Positions 7,945 to 16,960 of a DNA stretch of 64,000 nt are shown piece by piece. Both the position numbers and the translations under genes were made by a program. Within the stretch, counting starts at the first letter, position 1. Every line of letters begins with the position of its first letter. This DNA comes from DAHUYF01 sp963789275 (GTDB lineage: Bacteria > Pseudomonadota > Alphaproteobacteria > ATCC43930 > CGMCC-115725), in assembly GCA_963789275.1 (NCBI GenBank), contig CAWBKF010000040.1, positions 19,313-83,312 of the forward strand, written 5' to 3'. Under the pieces are notes generated by a model. It was given only the letters and a program-made list of their open reading frames with translations. It did no database searches and was not told the DNA's origin.

Positions 7945-9106
7945 TCAGGCGTAGACGCGCTTGTAGAGATCGATGATCTCCTCGGCGCTGGGTACGCGCG
8001 GGTTGTTGCCCGGCGAGCCCGACGCGAGCGCCTGGCTCGCCATTACCGGCAGCAACTCGAGATAGCGCTCCTCCTCGATGCCATAGGCTTTGGGCGTCGG
8101 CACCTTGAGATCCCGGTTGAGCGCGCGTAGCTCGTCCAGCAGCCGCGCCACCGCGGCCTGGTTGCCCTCGGCCTCGCCGGCCACGCCCATGGCGCGCGCG
8201 CAATCGGCATAGCGCGCCAGCGCCGCCGCGGCGGAGAAGGCGGTGATCTCCGGCAACAGCATGGCATTGGAGAGCCCGTGCGGCACGTGGAAGAAGGCGC
8301 CGATCGGGCGGCTCATGCCGTGGACCAGGCAAACGCTGGCATTGGAGAAGGCCATGCCGGCCTGGGTCGCGCCCAGCATCATCGCTTCGCGCGCCGCCCG
8401 ATTGTCGGGTTCGTGGCAGGCGCTGCGGATATGCCGGGCGATGACGGCCCATCGCCGCCTTGGCGACGCCATCGGTGAAGGGGCTCGCCTTGCGGCTGAC
8501 ATAGGCCTCGATCGCGTGCGTCAGGCTGTCGAGGCCGGTATCGGCGGTGAGTCGCCAGGGCATGGTGAGGGTGAGCTCGTAATCGACGATCGCCGCCGCG
8601 GGGCAGCAGGCGAGCCCCATGATCAGCATCTTCTCGTCGCGCTCGCTATCGGTGATGACCGTGAAGCGCGTCACTTCCGAGCCGGTGCCGGCCGTCGTCG
8701 GAATGGCAACCAGGGGCAGGCCGGTCTTGGGGATGGCATTCGGCACCTTGTAGTCGCGCATGCGGCCGCCATTGGCCGCCAGCACCGACATGGCCTTGGC
8801 GGTGTCGATGGGGCTGCCGCCGCCCAGCGCGATGAGGCTGTCGAAAGAGCTGGACCGCAGCGCCGCGACCCCGGCCTCGACCACCTCGGTGGTGGGATCT
8901 GGCACGGTGTCCGAGAAGACCTGCCAGGCGATGCCGGCGGCATAGAGCCGGTCCGTGACCTTCGCCAGCAGGCCCGAACTTTCCATGAAGCGGTCTGTGA
9001 CGACGAGCGGCCGGCACGCGCCGAGCGCGGCCAGCGCCGTCGTTACCTCGGCAACGGCGCCGCCGCCGATATAGAGCAGCCGCGGCATGGTGATGGTGGC
9101 GATCAT
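7945..9106 (-). CDS. Iron-containing alcohol dehydrogenase (frameshifted)
   Basis: NAD(P)-dependent group III alcohol dehydrogenase family. The N-terminal part has GGGSPIDTAKA and the PTTAGTGSEVT block (nucleotide-binding domain). The C-terminal part, in another frame, has the metal-binding region VHGMSRPIGAFFHVPHGLSNAM. The frame changes near 8443-8450, just after the helix VAKAAM. Deleting one base there gives a continuous protein of 386 residues, the normal size, with matching family sequence on both sides. I therefore treat it as one gene with a probable one-base insertion error rather than a pseudogene. It sits directly upstream of the MBL-fold gene, probably cotranscribed. Confidence 0.82.
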
Positions 9107-9143
9107 GGGCCCTCCCCGGCAGCCGGTTCTTGCGCCACCGGTT

Positions 9144-9659
9144 TTAGTACGAAACCGGCTCGCCCACTAGACGGCGGCGGCGCGGGGTCGTGGCCGGCGC
9201 CTGATCATAGACCGCCGCGTCGAGCCGCTCCATGAAGGTGAAGGGTGCCGGCGGGGGGTGGAAGCCGCATTGCGCGTAGAGGCTCTGCGCATCGCGCGTG
9301 CCGAGCAGCCAGCGCCGCAACCCCTGCAGCTCGGGATGGCGCAGCACGGTCTCCACCAGCCAGCGACCCAGGCCGCTCCCCCGCTCCCGCGGCAGTACGA
9401 AGACGTCGGCCAGGTAGGCGAAGGTCGCGCGATCGCTGACGACCCGGGCAAAGCCGATCTGCCGTCCGTCGCGATAGAGGCCGAAAGCGAGCGAGCTCTC
9501 GATCGCGCGCTCAACCACGGACAAGGGAATGCCCCTCGCCCAATGCGAGCGGACCAGGAAGCCATGGATGACGGCGAGGTCGAGCCGCGCTTTGTCGGTG
9601 TCGATCTCGTAGCGAATGCCGTTTGCGCGCTTGCTGACGGGAAACAACGTCTCAGTCAT
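9144..9659 (-). CDS. GNAT-family N-acetyltransferase
   Basis: A 171-residue GNAT acetyltransferase. The acetyl-CoA-binding motif A appears as VFVLPRERGSGLGRWLVETVL around residues 88-108, followed by the C-terminal motif B region LGTRDAQSLYAQCGF. The substrate is not predictable. The gene is transcribed divergently from the TAXI gene across a 260-bp spacer in which I see no other gene. Confidence 0.85.
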   Translation of the reverse strand: MTETLFPVSKRANGIRYEIDTDKARLDLAVIHGFLVRSHWARGIPLSVVERAIESSLAFGLYRDGRQIGFARVVSDRATFAYLADVFVLPRERGSGLGRWLVETVLRHPELQGLRRWLLGTRDAQSLYAQCGFHPPPAPFTFMERLDAAVYDQAPATTPRRRRLVGEPVSY

Positions 9660-9919
9660 GACCGCCCCCTCGAGCCGGGGTGAGAACCTGTCTTTTCGGA
9701 TGTCCCGGCGCGCGGCCGCGCGCGAGCGGCGCCGAGGGGCAGCCTGGAGGCTGCTCAGCGGGTTCGTCGTCGCTCGATCCGAACAAAAACGGTCATGGCG
9801 GTGGAAGATGTGTCGTCTTCACGCCGTTGTCAATGCAACTGAAGCGGCCAAGCGTGCTCGCTGGGCGCGGAAGCTGCTAGGATCGCCCGAAGCCCGCGGA
9901 GCGACAGGAGGACCGGGAC

Positions 9920-11048
9920 ATGGTGCGTCTCGCCGGGGGCGGCGGAAGCGGCGGCAGCAAAAGCCGCTGGCGCCGCTTGGGCTTGGGCCTGGCCCTCGCC
10001 GCGGCCGTGCTCGCGGCCCCGCTCGCGCTCCAGGCAATGGAAGAGCTGCGCTTTTTCCGCATCGGCACCGCCGCGACCACCGGCACCTATTTCCAGATCG
10101 GCGGCGTGCTGGCGAGCGCCATCTCCAAACCGCCCGGCGCGCGCGACTGCGAGCGCGGCGGCAGCTGCGGCGTGGCGGGCCTCGTCGCCGTGGCGCAAGC
10201 GAGCCAGGGCTCGCTCCAGAACGTCCTCGCGCTCGGCGCGGGGCAGATCGAAATCCGCGCTCGTCCAATCCGACGTCGCCTATTGGGCCTATGCCGGCGC
10301 CGCCATCGCGCCGAAGCGCTGCGGGCCGGCGAAGAGCGCCGCGGCCAAGCCGACCGGCCCGGCGCCGGTGAAGAGCCAGGGTCCGATCCAGGACCTGCGC
10401 GCCATTGCCGGCCTCTATCCCGAGGACGTGCATGTGGTGGTCCGCGCCGACGGCCCGATTCAGAGCCTGCGCGACCTCAAATCCAGGACGGTAGCGCTGG
10501 GCGAGCCCGAATCCGGCACGCTCGCCGACGCCCGCCTGGTGCTCGAGGCGGCGGGGCTGAGTGAATGCGAGGTGAAGCCGCAATACCTTCGCCTGTCGGA
10601 GGCGGCAGACGCGCTTGTCGAAGGCCGCATCGATGCCTTCTTCATGGTCGCGGGCTACCCCGTGCCGGCGATCACCGACGTCGCCACGACGACGCCGACG
10701 CGGCTGCTGCCGATCCCGCGCGAGGTGGCGGAGCGGCTGCTGCAGAAATTCTCCTTCTTCAGCCTCGATGTGATCCCCGCCGGGAGCTATCCCGGCATCG
10801 ACATCGAGACGACGACCCTCAGCACCACGGCGCTTTGGGCGACCCGCGCGGAGATCGAGCCGGATCTCGTCTATGCCATCACCAAGTCGCTTTGGTCGGA
10901 AGCCACGCGGCGGCTGCTCGAGGAGACCCATCCCACCGGCCGCCGCATCCGCCTCGCCACCGCGCTTGACGGGCTGACGATCCCACTCCATCCCGGCGCT
11001 GCGCGCTACTATCGCGAGATCGGCGTGAAGATCCCCGACGGGCTCTAG
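9920..11048 (+). CDS. TAXI-family solute-binding protein (frameshifted)
   Basis: Periplasmic binding protein of the TAXI type used by TRAP transporters. The N-terminus carries a membrane/signal segment (about residues 18-36), then FFRIGTAATTGTYFQIGG, the hallmark start of the family, and SQGSLQNVLALGAGQI. The rest is in another frame: SALVQSDVAYWAYAG, DVHVVVRAD and so on to the end. The shift maps to the AAA run at 10251-10253; removing one A gives a continuous product of 375 residues. No TRAP permease gene is adjacent, so the partner is elsewhere. The ATG follows GACAGGAGGACCGGGAC, a strong ribosome-binding site. Confidence 0.83.
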
Positions 11049-11141
11049 GCGATCTCGCGCGGCGAGATCGTCCGCGGCGGCGACAGCGGTTGCGCGAGCA
11101 ACCGCGAGAGCCGCTCGGCGCGGGCGAGCTGCCCTCTCGCC

Positions 11142-11372
11142 TCAGCCCTGCTTGCGGATATCGAAAGTGAGCGTTCCCGCTTCCTCGCGGCACTGGAGCA
11201 GCCGATGGCCGGTGGTCGCACAGAAATGCTCGAAATCCTTCACCGCGCCGGGATCGGTGGCAATGACCCGCAGCACGCCGCCCTCGGGCAGGTCGCGCAT
11301 CGCCTTGCGCGCCTTGAGGACGGGCAGCGGGCATTTGAGCCCGCTGGCATCGAGGATGACCGGTTCGCTCAT
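11142..11372 (-). CDS. TusA-family sulfurtransferase/sulfur carrier
   Basis: A 76-residue protein with the TusA/SirA/YedF fold. The sulfur-carrying cysteine lies in LKCPLPVLKARKAM (the CPxP motif) near the N-terminus. Family members pass persulfide sulfur between proteins, for example in tRNA thiolation or sulfur oxidation. The start codon lies one base from the parC stop, so it is likely the distal gene of the parC transcript. The frame is open upstream inside parC, but the CPxP-containing start at 11372 matches the family length. Confidence 0.88.
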   Translation of the reverse strand: MSEPVILDASGLKCPLPVLKARKAMRDLPEGGVLRVIATDPGAVKDFEHFCATTGHRLLQCREEAGTLTFDIRKQG

Positions 11373-11373
11373 C

Positions 11374-13593
11374 TCAGCCGAACTTGCCGCTCTTGGCGAA
11401 GCCGGAGGGGACGACGCGGCCGCTTGACGCGCGCTGGCCGATCCAGGCGCGGATGTCAGGCTCGGTGCGGGTGCGCTCGCCGCTCTTCCAGCTGAGCCCT
11501 TCGGCCTTGCTGAAGACCTTGGCGTCCGCCAGCTCGCCCTCGTGATAGCGCTGCAGGATGACACCGCGGCCGCGCGCCATCTCCGGCACCTCGGCGAGCG
11601 GAAAGATGAGCAGCTTGCGGTTGCTGCCGACCACGGCGACGGTGTCACCCTCGACCGGCGCGCAGATCCGGGCCTGGGCGCCATCGCCGGGAGTCATCAC
11701 CACCTTGCCGGCGCGCGTCTGGCCCAAGGCCTCGTCCACCGGCACGATGAAGCCGCGCCCATCGCTGGACGCGAGCAGCAGCTTCGTGCCGGCGGCATAG
11801 GGCAGGATCGCCGCCACGTCATGCTCGTTGGCGAGATCGATCATCAGCCGCAGCGGCTCGCCATGGCCGCGCCCGCCCGGCAGCTTGTCGACCGGCAGCG
11901 TGTAGAAGCGGCCATTGGTGGCGAAGACCAACAGCTTGTCGGTGGTGGCCGCCGGCACGACGAAGCGCCCCTCGTCGCCTTCCTTGTACTTGATGTCGGC
12001 GAGCGCGAGGTTCTGGCCCTTGACGGCGCGGATCCAGCCCTTGGCCGAGCACAGCACGGTGACGGGCTCGCGCTCGACCAGCGCCTCGACCGGCACCACC
12101 AGCGCCGCGGGCGCGGCGCCGATCTCGGTGCGGCGCTTGCCGAGCGGCCCGCCGCCGAACGCCTTGCGGATGTCCTCGATCTCGCCGGCGATCGCCTTCC
12201 ATTGCCGCTTCTCGTCCTCGACCAGGCCCTCGAGCTCTTCCTGCTCGGCAGCGAGGCTCTTCAGCTCCTTCTTGATCTCGATCTCCTCGAGCCGGCGCAG
12301 CGAGCGCAGCCGCATGTTGAGGATCGCCTCGACCTGCACCTCGCTGAGCCGCCAGCGCTTCATCATGCGCTCCTTGGCGTCGTCATGCTCGCGGATGATG
12401 CGGATCACCTCGTCGAGATTGAGGTAGACGATCATCTGTCCCTTGAGGATCTCGCTGCGGCGCGCGATCTCGGCAAGGCGATAGCGCGTGACGCGCAACA
12501 GCACGACACGGCGATGGTCGAGGAAGGCCTGCAGCGCCTCCTTGAGGCTCATCACCCGCGGCACGCCGGCGGCGTCGAGCACATTCATGTTGAGCGGGAT
12601 GCGCGTCTCGAGCTCGGTGGCGCGGAACAGCGATTCCATCAGCACAGCCGGATCGACGTTGCGCGACTTCGGCTCGAGCACGATGCGGACGACATCGGTC
12701 AATTCATCATGCACATCGGCCAGCAGCGGCAGTTTGCGCTCCTCGAGCAACGCCGCGATCTTCTCGATGAGGCGCGATTTCGGCACCTGATAGGGCATCT
12801 CGGTGACGATCACCCGATAGAGCCCGTGGCCGTGCTTCTCCGGCTCCCAGCGCGCGCGCAGCCGGAAGCTGCCGCGGCCGGTCTCATAGGCCTGACGGAT
12901 GGTGTCGGCCGCCTCGACCAGCACACCGCCGGTCGGGAAATCCGGCCCGGGGACGCGCTCGACCAGCTCGGCGACGGTGCAGCGCCTGTGCTTGACGAGA
13001 TGGAGCAGCGCGGCGCAGAGCTCGCCGACATTGTGCGGCGGGATGCTGGTCGCCATGCCGACGGCGATCCCGCTGGCGCCGTTGGCGAGCAGGTTGGGAA
13101 ACCGCGCCGGCAGCACTACCGGCTCGCTGTTCTCGCCATCGTAGGTCGGGCGGAAATCGACCGCGTCCTGGTCGATGCCGGCGAGCAGCGCCTCGGCCAC
13201 CTCGGTGAGCCGGCTCTCGGTGTAGCGATAGGCCGCCGCATTGTCGCCATCGATATTGCCGAAGTTGCCCTGGCCCTCGACCAGCGGATAGCGCTGCGCG
13301 AAATCCTGCGCCAGCCGCACCAGCGCGTCATAGACGGCGACGTCGCCATGCGGGTGGAATTTGCCGATGACGTCGCCGACGACGCGGGCGCATTTCTTGA
13401 AGCCGGATCGGGGATCGAGCTTGAGCTCGCGCATGGCATAGAGCAGCCGGCGATGCACCGGCTTCAGCCCGTCGCGCACGTCGGGCAGCGAGCGCGCGGT
13501 GATGGTGGAGAGCGCATAGGAGAGATAGCGCTCTCCCAGCGCCTCGGCGAAATCCACATCACGGATATCGCCGGCGACGGCAGTCTTGCTCAT
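11374..13593 (-). CDS. parC: DNA topoisomerase IV subunit A
   Basis: Breakage-reunion subunit of topoisomerase IV, which unlinks daughter chromosomes. The 739-residue protein shows SYALSTITARSLPDVRDGLKPVHRR near residue 30, HPHGDVAVYDALVRLAQ, and the catalytic tyrosine in AYRYTESRLTEVA around residue 125. The tower and coiled-coil arms follow, and a shortened C-terminal beta-propeller region (GRGFIVPVDEA) closes the protein. Length and lack of a GyrA box fit ParC better than GyrA. It lies in the conserved era-recO-parC order and is followed immediately by the TusA-like gene. Confidence 0.93.
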   Translation of the reverse strand: MSKTAVAGDIRDVDFAEALGERYLSYALSTITARSLPDVRDGLKPVHRRLLYAMRELKLDPRSGFKKCARVVGDVIGKFHPHGDVAVYDALVRLAQDFAQRYPLVEGQGNFGNIDGDNAAAYRYTESRLTEVAEALLAGIDQDAVDFRPTYDGENSEPVVLPARFPNLLANGASGIAVGMATSIPPHNVGELCAALLHLVKHRRCTVAELVERVPGPDFPTGGVLVEAADTIRQAYETGRGSFRLRARWEPEKHGHGLYRVIVTEMPYQVPKSRLIEKIAALLEERKLPLLADVHDELTDVVRIVLEPKSRNVDPAVLMESLFRATELETRIPLNMNVLDAAGVPRVMSLKEALQAFLDHRRVVLLRVTRYRLAEIARRSEILKGQMIVYLNLDEVIRIIREHDDAKERMMKRWRLSEVQVEAILNMRLRSLRRLEEIEIKKELKSLAAEQEELEGLVEDEKRQWKAIAGEIEDIRKAFGGGPLGKRRTEIGAAPAALVVPVEALVEREPVTVLCSAKGWIRAVKGQNLALADIKYKEGDEGRFVVPAATTDKLLVFATNGRFYTLPVDKLPGGRGHGEPLRLMIDLANEHDVAAILPYAAGTKLLLASSDGRGFIVPVDEALGQTRAGKVVMTPGDGAQARICAPVEGDTVAVVGSNRKLLIFPLAEVPEMARGRGVILQRYHEGELADAKVFSKAEGLSWKSGERTRTEPDIRAWIGQRASSGRVVPSGFAKSGKFG

Positions 13594-13632
13594 GCGGATC
13601 CGATCGACAGGGCGGCGTCAGACCAACGACGC

Positions 13633-14389
13633 CTAGAGGGTCTGTTCACGCGATATCTTAGCCATGCGCTGCAGCACGTCAACGAAGCGCGACCGCGCCT
13701 GCGGCATTTTCCGCTCATGCGGCTCGAAAACTCGGCGCTCGAGGAAATACTCGGTGAGTGCGAGACCGTCGAGCACGTCCTGCGGCGAGGGCGTGTTCTG
13801 CTCGGCGCGCACCAGCAGAAAATGCGGCAGACGCAGCAGCTTGTCGCGGTAAGGCTCACCCGCGACGGCCGAGACCGCCTGCCCCGATCGGGGCGAGACA
13901 TAGACGAGATCGGCGGTCTCGCCGGTGGCGGCGCAATGCGAGAGATCGAGCCCGAATCCCAGCTCCGCCAGCAGCATCAGCTCCCATTCGACATAGCCAA
14001 CCGCCCAGCCGCGATCGGCATCGAGCAACTCGAGCAGCGCCAAGAGGCCGGCGAAAGCCTGGGGATGCGGCTCGCGCTCCGGCAGGCGTCACCTCGGCGA
14101 GCGCGGCGGCAGCGGCGAGGCAGGCGAGTCGCGCGGCATCGTCGATGAAGCGCGCGGCGTGGGCGTGCAGCAGCTCGCCGCTGAGGGTGCCGAGATGCTC
14201 GGCGAGCCGCGCGTTCCACACCGCCGCGACGCGGTTGCCGATCTGATAGACGGCGCTCAGCTTCCGCCCCTGCCCGCCCCGCACCAGCCCGGCATGCCGG
14301 CCATGGTCGCGCGTCAGCAGCTGGACGATGAGCGCGCCCTCGCCGTGGCGGCGCGCCGCCAGCACGATGCCCTCATCCTCCCACTGCAT
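13633..14389 (-). CDS. recO: DNA repair protein RecO (frameshifted)
   Basis: RecF-pathway recombination mediator that loads RecA on gaps. The N-terminal OB-fold is read in one frame (WEDEGIVLAARRHGEGALIVQLLTRDHGRHAGLVRGG, cited in part) and the C-terminal helical part in another (LLDADRGWAVGYVEWELMLL, LGFGLDLSHCAATG). The frames join near 14079-14082, in a CCGG run. Removing one base gives a 251-residue RecO of normal length. Because recO is conserved and both halves are intact, a sequencing or assembly insertion is the likeliest cause. The start is 8 bp from the era stop. Confidence 0.85.
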
Positions 14390-14397
14390 GGCTCAGC

Positions 14398-15303
14398 TCA
14401 ACTCTCGAAGTCCAGGCCCATCGCGCGATAGCGCTCGCGATCCTCGGTCCAATCCTCGCTCACCCGCACGAACAGAAAGAGGTGGACGCGGCGGCCGAAC
14501 ATGCGTTCCAGCTCGGCGCGCGCGCGCTCGCCGATCGCCTTGATCCGGCTGCCGCTCTTGCCGAGCACGATCGCCTTCTGGCTGGCGCGCTGCACATGGA
14601 TGGTCGCGGCGATCTTGACGCTGCCATCGTCCCGCTCCTCCCAGCTGTCGGTCTCGACCATCGTGGCGTAAGGCAGCTCCTGATGGAGCTGGAGGAACAC
14701 CTGCTCGCGCGTCGCCTCCGCCGCCATCAGCCGCTGCGGCAGGTCGGTGAGCTGATCCTCGGGGTAGAGCCACGGCCCCACCGGCACCGCGGCGGCGAGA
14801 TGGCGCTTGAGATCGGCGACGCCGTCGCCGCTCAAGGCCGAGATCATGAAGACGGCATCGAAGATGCCTTCCTTGCTCAGCCGCTCGGTGAGCGGCAGGA
14901 GCTTGCGCGCGTCGACGAGATCGACCTTGTTGAGCGCCAGCACGGCGCGCCGACCGGCGGATTTGAGCCGGTCGACGATGCGCTGCGCCTCCTCATCGAG
15001 GCCGCGCGCGGCGTCGATCAGCACCACCACCTGATCGGCATCCGCGGCCCCCGCCCAGGCAGCGGCGACCATGGCGCGCTCGAGACGGCGCTTGGGCGCG
15101 AAGATGCCGGGCGTGTCGACCAGGACAAGCTGCGCCGCGCCCTCGATGACGATGCCGAGGATGCGCGAGCGCGTCGTCTGCACCTTGGGCGTGACGATCG
15201 ACACCTTGGCGCCGATGAGCTGGTTGAGCAGCGTCGATTTGCCCGCGTTGGGCGCGCCCACCAGCGCCACGATGCCGCAGCGCCGCTCGGCGGCCGCGGT
15301 CAT
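14398..15303 (-). CDS. era: GTPase Era
   Basis: Ribosome assembly GTPase that binds 16S rRNA near its 3' end. All G motifs are visible in the 301-residue protein: GAPNAGKST (G1, about residue 16), the switch region with TTRSR, DTPG (G3) and NKVD (G4). The C-terminal KH domain carries IVLGKSGSRIKAIGERAR. The start ATG at 15303 overlaps the rnc stop (ATGA), so rnc and era are translationally coupled. Confidence 0.95.
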   Translation of the reverse strand: MTAAAERRCGIVALVGAPNAGKSTLLNQLIGAKVSIVTPKVQTTRSRILGIVIEGAAQLVLVDTPGIFAPKRRLERAMVAAAWAGAADADQVVVLIDAARGLDEEAQRIVDRLKSAGRRAVLALNKVDLVDARKLLPLTERLSKEGIFDAVFMISALSGDGVADLKRHLAAAVPVGPWLYPEDQLTDLPQRLMAAEATREQVFLQLHQELPYATMVETDSWEERDDGSVKIAATIHVQRASQKAIVLGKSGSRIKAIGERARAELERMFGRRVHLFLFVRVSEDWTEDRERYRAMGLDFES

Positions 15304-15998
15304 GAGCCGGTATCGAGCGCGGCGAGCGCGGCGGCCGCCGCGGCAGCCTCGGCCGCCCGCTTGGACGAGCCGCTGGCGGATGCCGGCGGCAAGCCCTCGA
15401 CGGCGACGGTGACGGTGAAGGTGCGGCGGTGCGCCGGCCCCTCGGTCGCCACCGTGCGATAGACCGGCAGCGCGCGGCCGCGCGCCTGCGCCCATTCCTG
15501 CAACGCCGTCTTGGGATCGCGGGGCGGCGCGCCGAGCTTGGTCAGGCGCTGCTCCCACCAGCGCTCGACGAAGGCGCGCGCCGCCGCCAAGCCACCGTCG
15601 AGATAGAGCGCCGCGATCACCGCCTCGCAGACATCGGCAAGCACGCTCGGATTGCCGCGCGCCCCCGCCGCCTCCTCGCCGCTCGAGAGCACGATATGCG
15701 CGCCCAGGCCGATCTCCTTGGCGATGCTGGTGAGCGTCTCGCGCCGGACCAGGCTGGTGTGGCGCCGGGTGAGCGCGCCTTCGGCCTCGTCGGGAAAGCG
15801 GCGCCACAGCAGCTCCGCGATGATCAGGCCGAGCACGCGGTCGCCGAGGAATTCAAGCCGCTCATAGCCGCGCTTGGGCACGCCGCGGCGCGTGCGCGCG
15901 CTGGGGTGGGTGAGCGCCTCGACCAGCAGCTCCGGGTGATCGAAGGGGTGGCCGAGGGCGTCGGCAAGCGGTGCCAGGGCGGCGGCCGCGTCTTTCAT
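15300..15998 (-). CDS. rnc: Ribonuclease III
   Basis: Double-strand-specific endoribonuclease that matures rRNA and regulatory RNAs. The 232-residue product has the RNase III signature YERLEFLGDRVLGL around residue 45 with its acidic catalytic residues, a second acidic helix (DVCEAVIAALYLDGG), and a C-terminal double-stranded RNA-binding domain (DPKTALQEWAQARG to the end). The ATG at 15998 lies 2 bases from the lepB stop. Order lepB-rnc-era is standard in alphaproteobacteria. Confidence 0.95.
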   Translation of the reverse strand: MKDAAAALAPLADALGHPFDHPELLVEALTHPSARTRRGVPKRGYERLEFLGDRVLGLIIAELLWRRFPDEAEGALTRRHTSLVRRETLTSIAKEIGLGAHIVLSSGEEAAGARGNPSVLADVCEAVIAALYLDGGLAAARAFVERWWEQRLTKLGAPPRDPKTALQEWAQARGRALPVYRTVATEGPAHRRTFTVTVAVEGLPPASASGSSKRAAEAAAAAAALAALDTGS

Positions 15999-16000
15999 GG

Positions 16001-16780
16001 TCAATGGATCGCCGTGAACAGCCGATCGTAGCGGACGGTGAAGGGCCAGTTCCAGATCTCCCACCAGCGGGCGTAGCCGTTGGTAGAGAAGAAGATGAAC
16101 TCGGCATGGCCGACGAGGTTCTCGACCGGCACGTAGCCCACGCCGCTGGTGGGATCGCGGCTGTCGGCGGAGTTGTCGCGGTTGTCGCCCATCATGAAAT
16201 AGTGGTCGGGCGGCACGATGAAGGGACAGGTGTTCTCCAGGTCGCGGCTCTCCTGCTGCGGATCGTCGCAGCGCTTCGCCGGCGTCTGATAATCGCGCGG
16301 CGCCAGCAGAATCGGATGCTGCACGCCGTTGGGCAGAGTCTCGATGAACTGCTGGCGGAGCGCGCCGGTCTCGGGATCGACGTAGCTGTCGGTGCGCACG
16401 CGCTTCACCGCGACGTCGTTGATATAGACGGTGGCATCCAGCACCTGGATCTTGTCGCCAGGCAAGCCGATGAGCCGCTTGATGTAGTCGGTCGAGGGAT
16501 CGCGCGGGTATTTGAAGACGATGACGTCGCCGCGCTGCGGCTCGTGGAAGAGGATGCGGCCGGAGATCAGCGGCAGGCCGAACGGCAGTGAATAGCGGCT
16601 GTAGCCGTATGAGAACTTCGAGACGAAGAGATAGTCGCCGACCAGCAAGGTCGGCACCATAGAGCCCGAGGGAATATTGAAGGGCTCGTAGAGGAAGGTG
16701 CGGATGATAATCGCGATCGCAACGGCATAGACGAGCGTCTTGATCGTCTCAACGACGCCGTCCGAGGTCTTGTTTTTCAT
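16001..16780 (-). CDS. lepB: Signal peptidase I
   Basis: Membrane-bound serine protease that removes signal peptides. The 259-residue protein begins with one membrane helix (about residues 12-28), then has the catalytic serine in PSGSMVPTLLVGD and the catalytic lysine region in RGDVIVFKYPRD with YIKRLIGLPGDKIQV. The GDNRDNSADSRDP box (box E) is also present. It heads the lepB-rnc-era-recO-parC run. Confidence 0.95.
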   Translation of the reverse strand: MKNKTSDGVVETIKTLVYAVAIAIIIRTFLYEPFNIPSGSMVPTLLVGDYLFVSKFSYGYSRYSLPFGLPLISGRILFHEPQRGDVIVFKYPRDPSTDYIKRLIGLPGDKIQVLDATVYINDVAVKRVRTDSYVDPETGALRQQFIETLPNGVQHPILLAPRDYQTPAKRCDDPQQESRDLENTCPFIVPPDHYFMMGDNRDNSADSRDPTSGVGYVPVENLVGHAEFIFFSTNGYARWWEIWNWPFTVRYDRLFTAIH

Positions 16781-16960
16781 TAAGGACGCTCGCTAGAACG
16801 TTGAAATATCGTGTTTTGTGGAGAAACAGCCCGGAGGTTGGCGACGATTAAGCGAAGCCGGCGACGGGAAGTCAAGGGCGGGGGCGCGCCCGGCTTGGTA
16901 AACGATTTGATAACGCCGCTACGGCAGCATGGGAGCCATGGCCGTAAGCGCGAGCGCGAT

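Noticed and set aside
6971..9106. Apparent 711-residue fusion of alcohol dehydrogenase and MBL protein
   Set aside because: The middle part is a wrong-frame translation of the dehydrogenase C-terminus; a separate ATG with ribosome-binding site exists for the MBL gene, so it is a frameshift effect, not a fusion.
11542..14148. 868-codon open frame opposite parC and recO
   Set aside because: Antisense shadow; composition is unlike proteins, and parC is fully conserved on the other strand.
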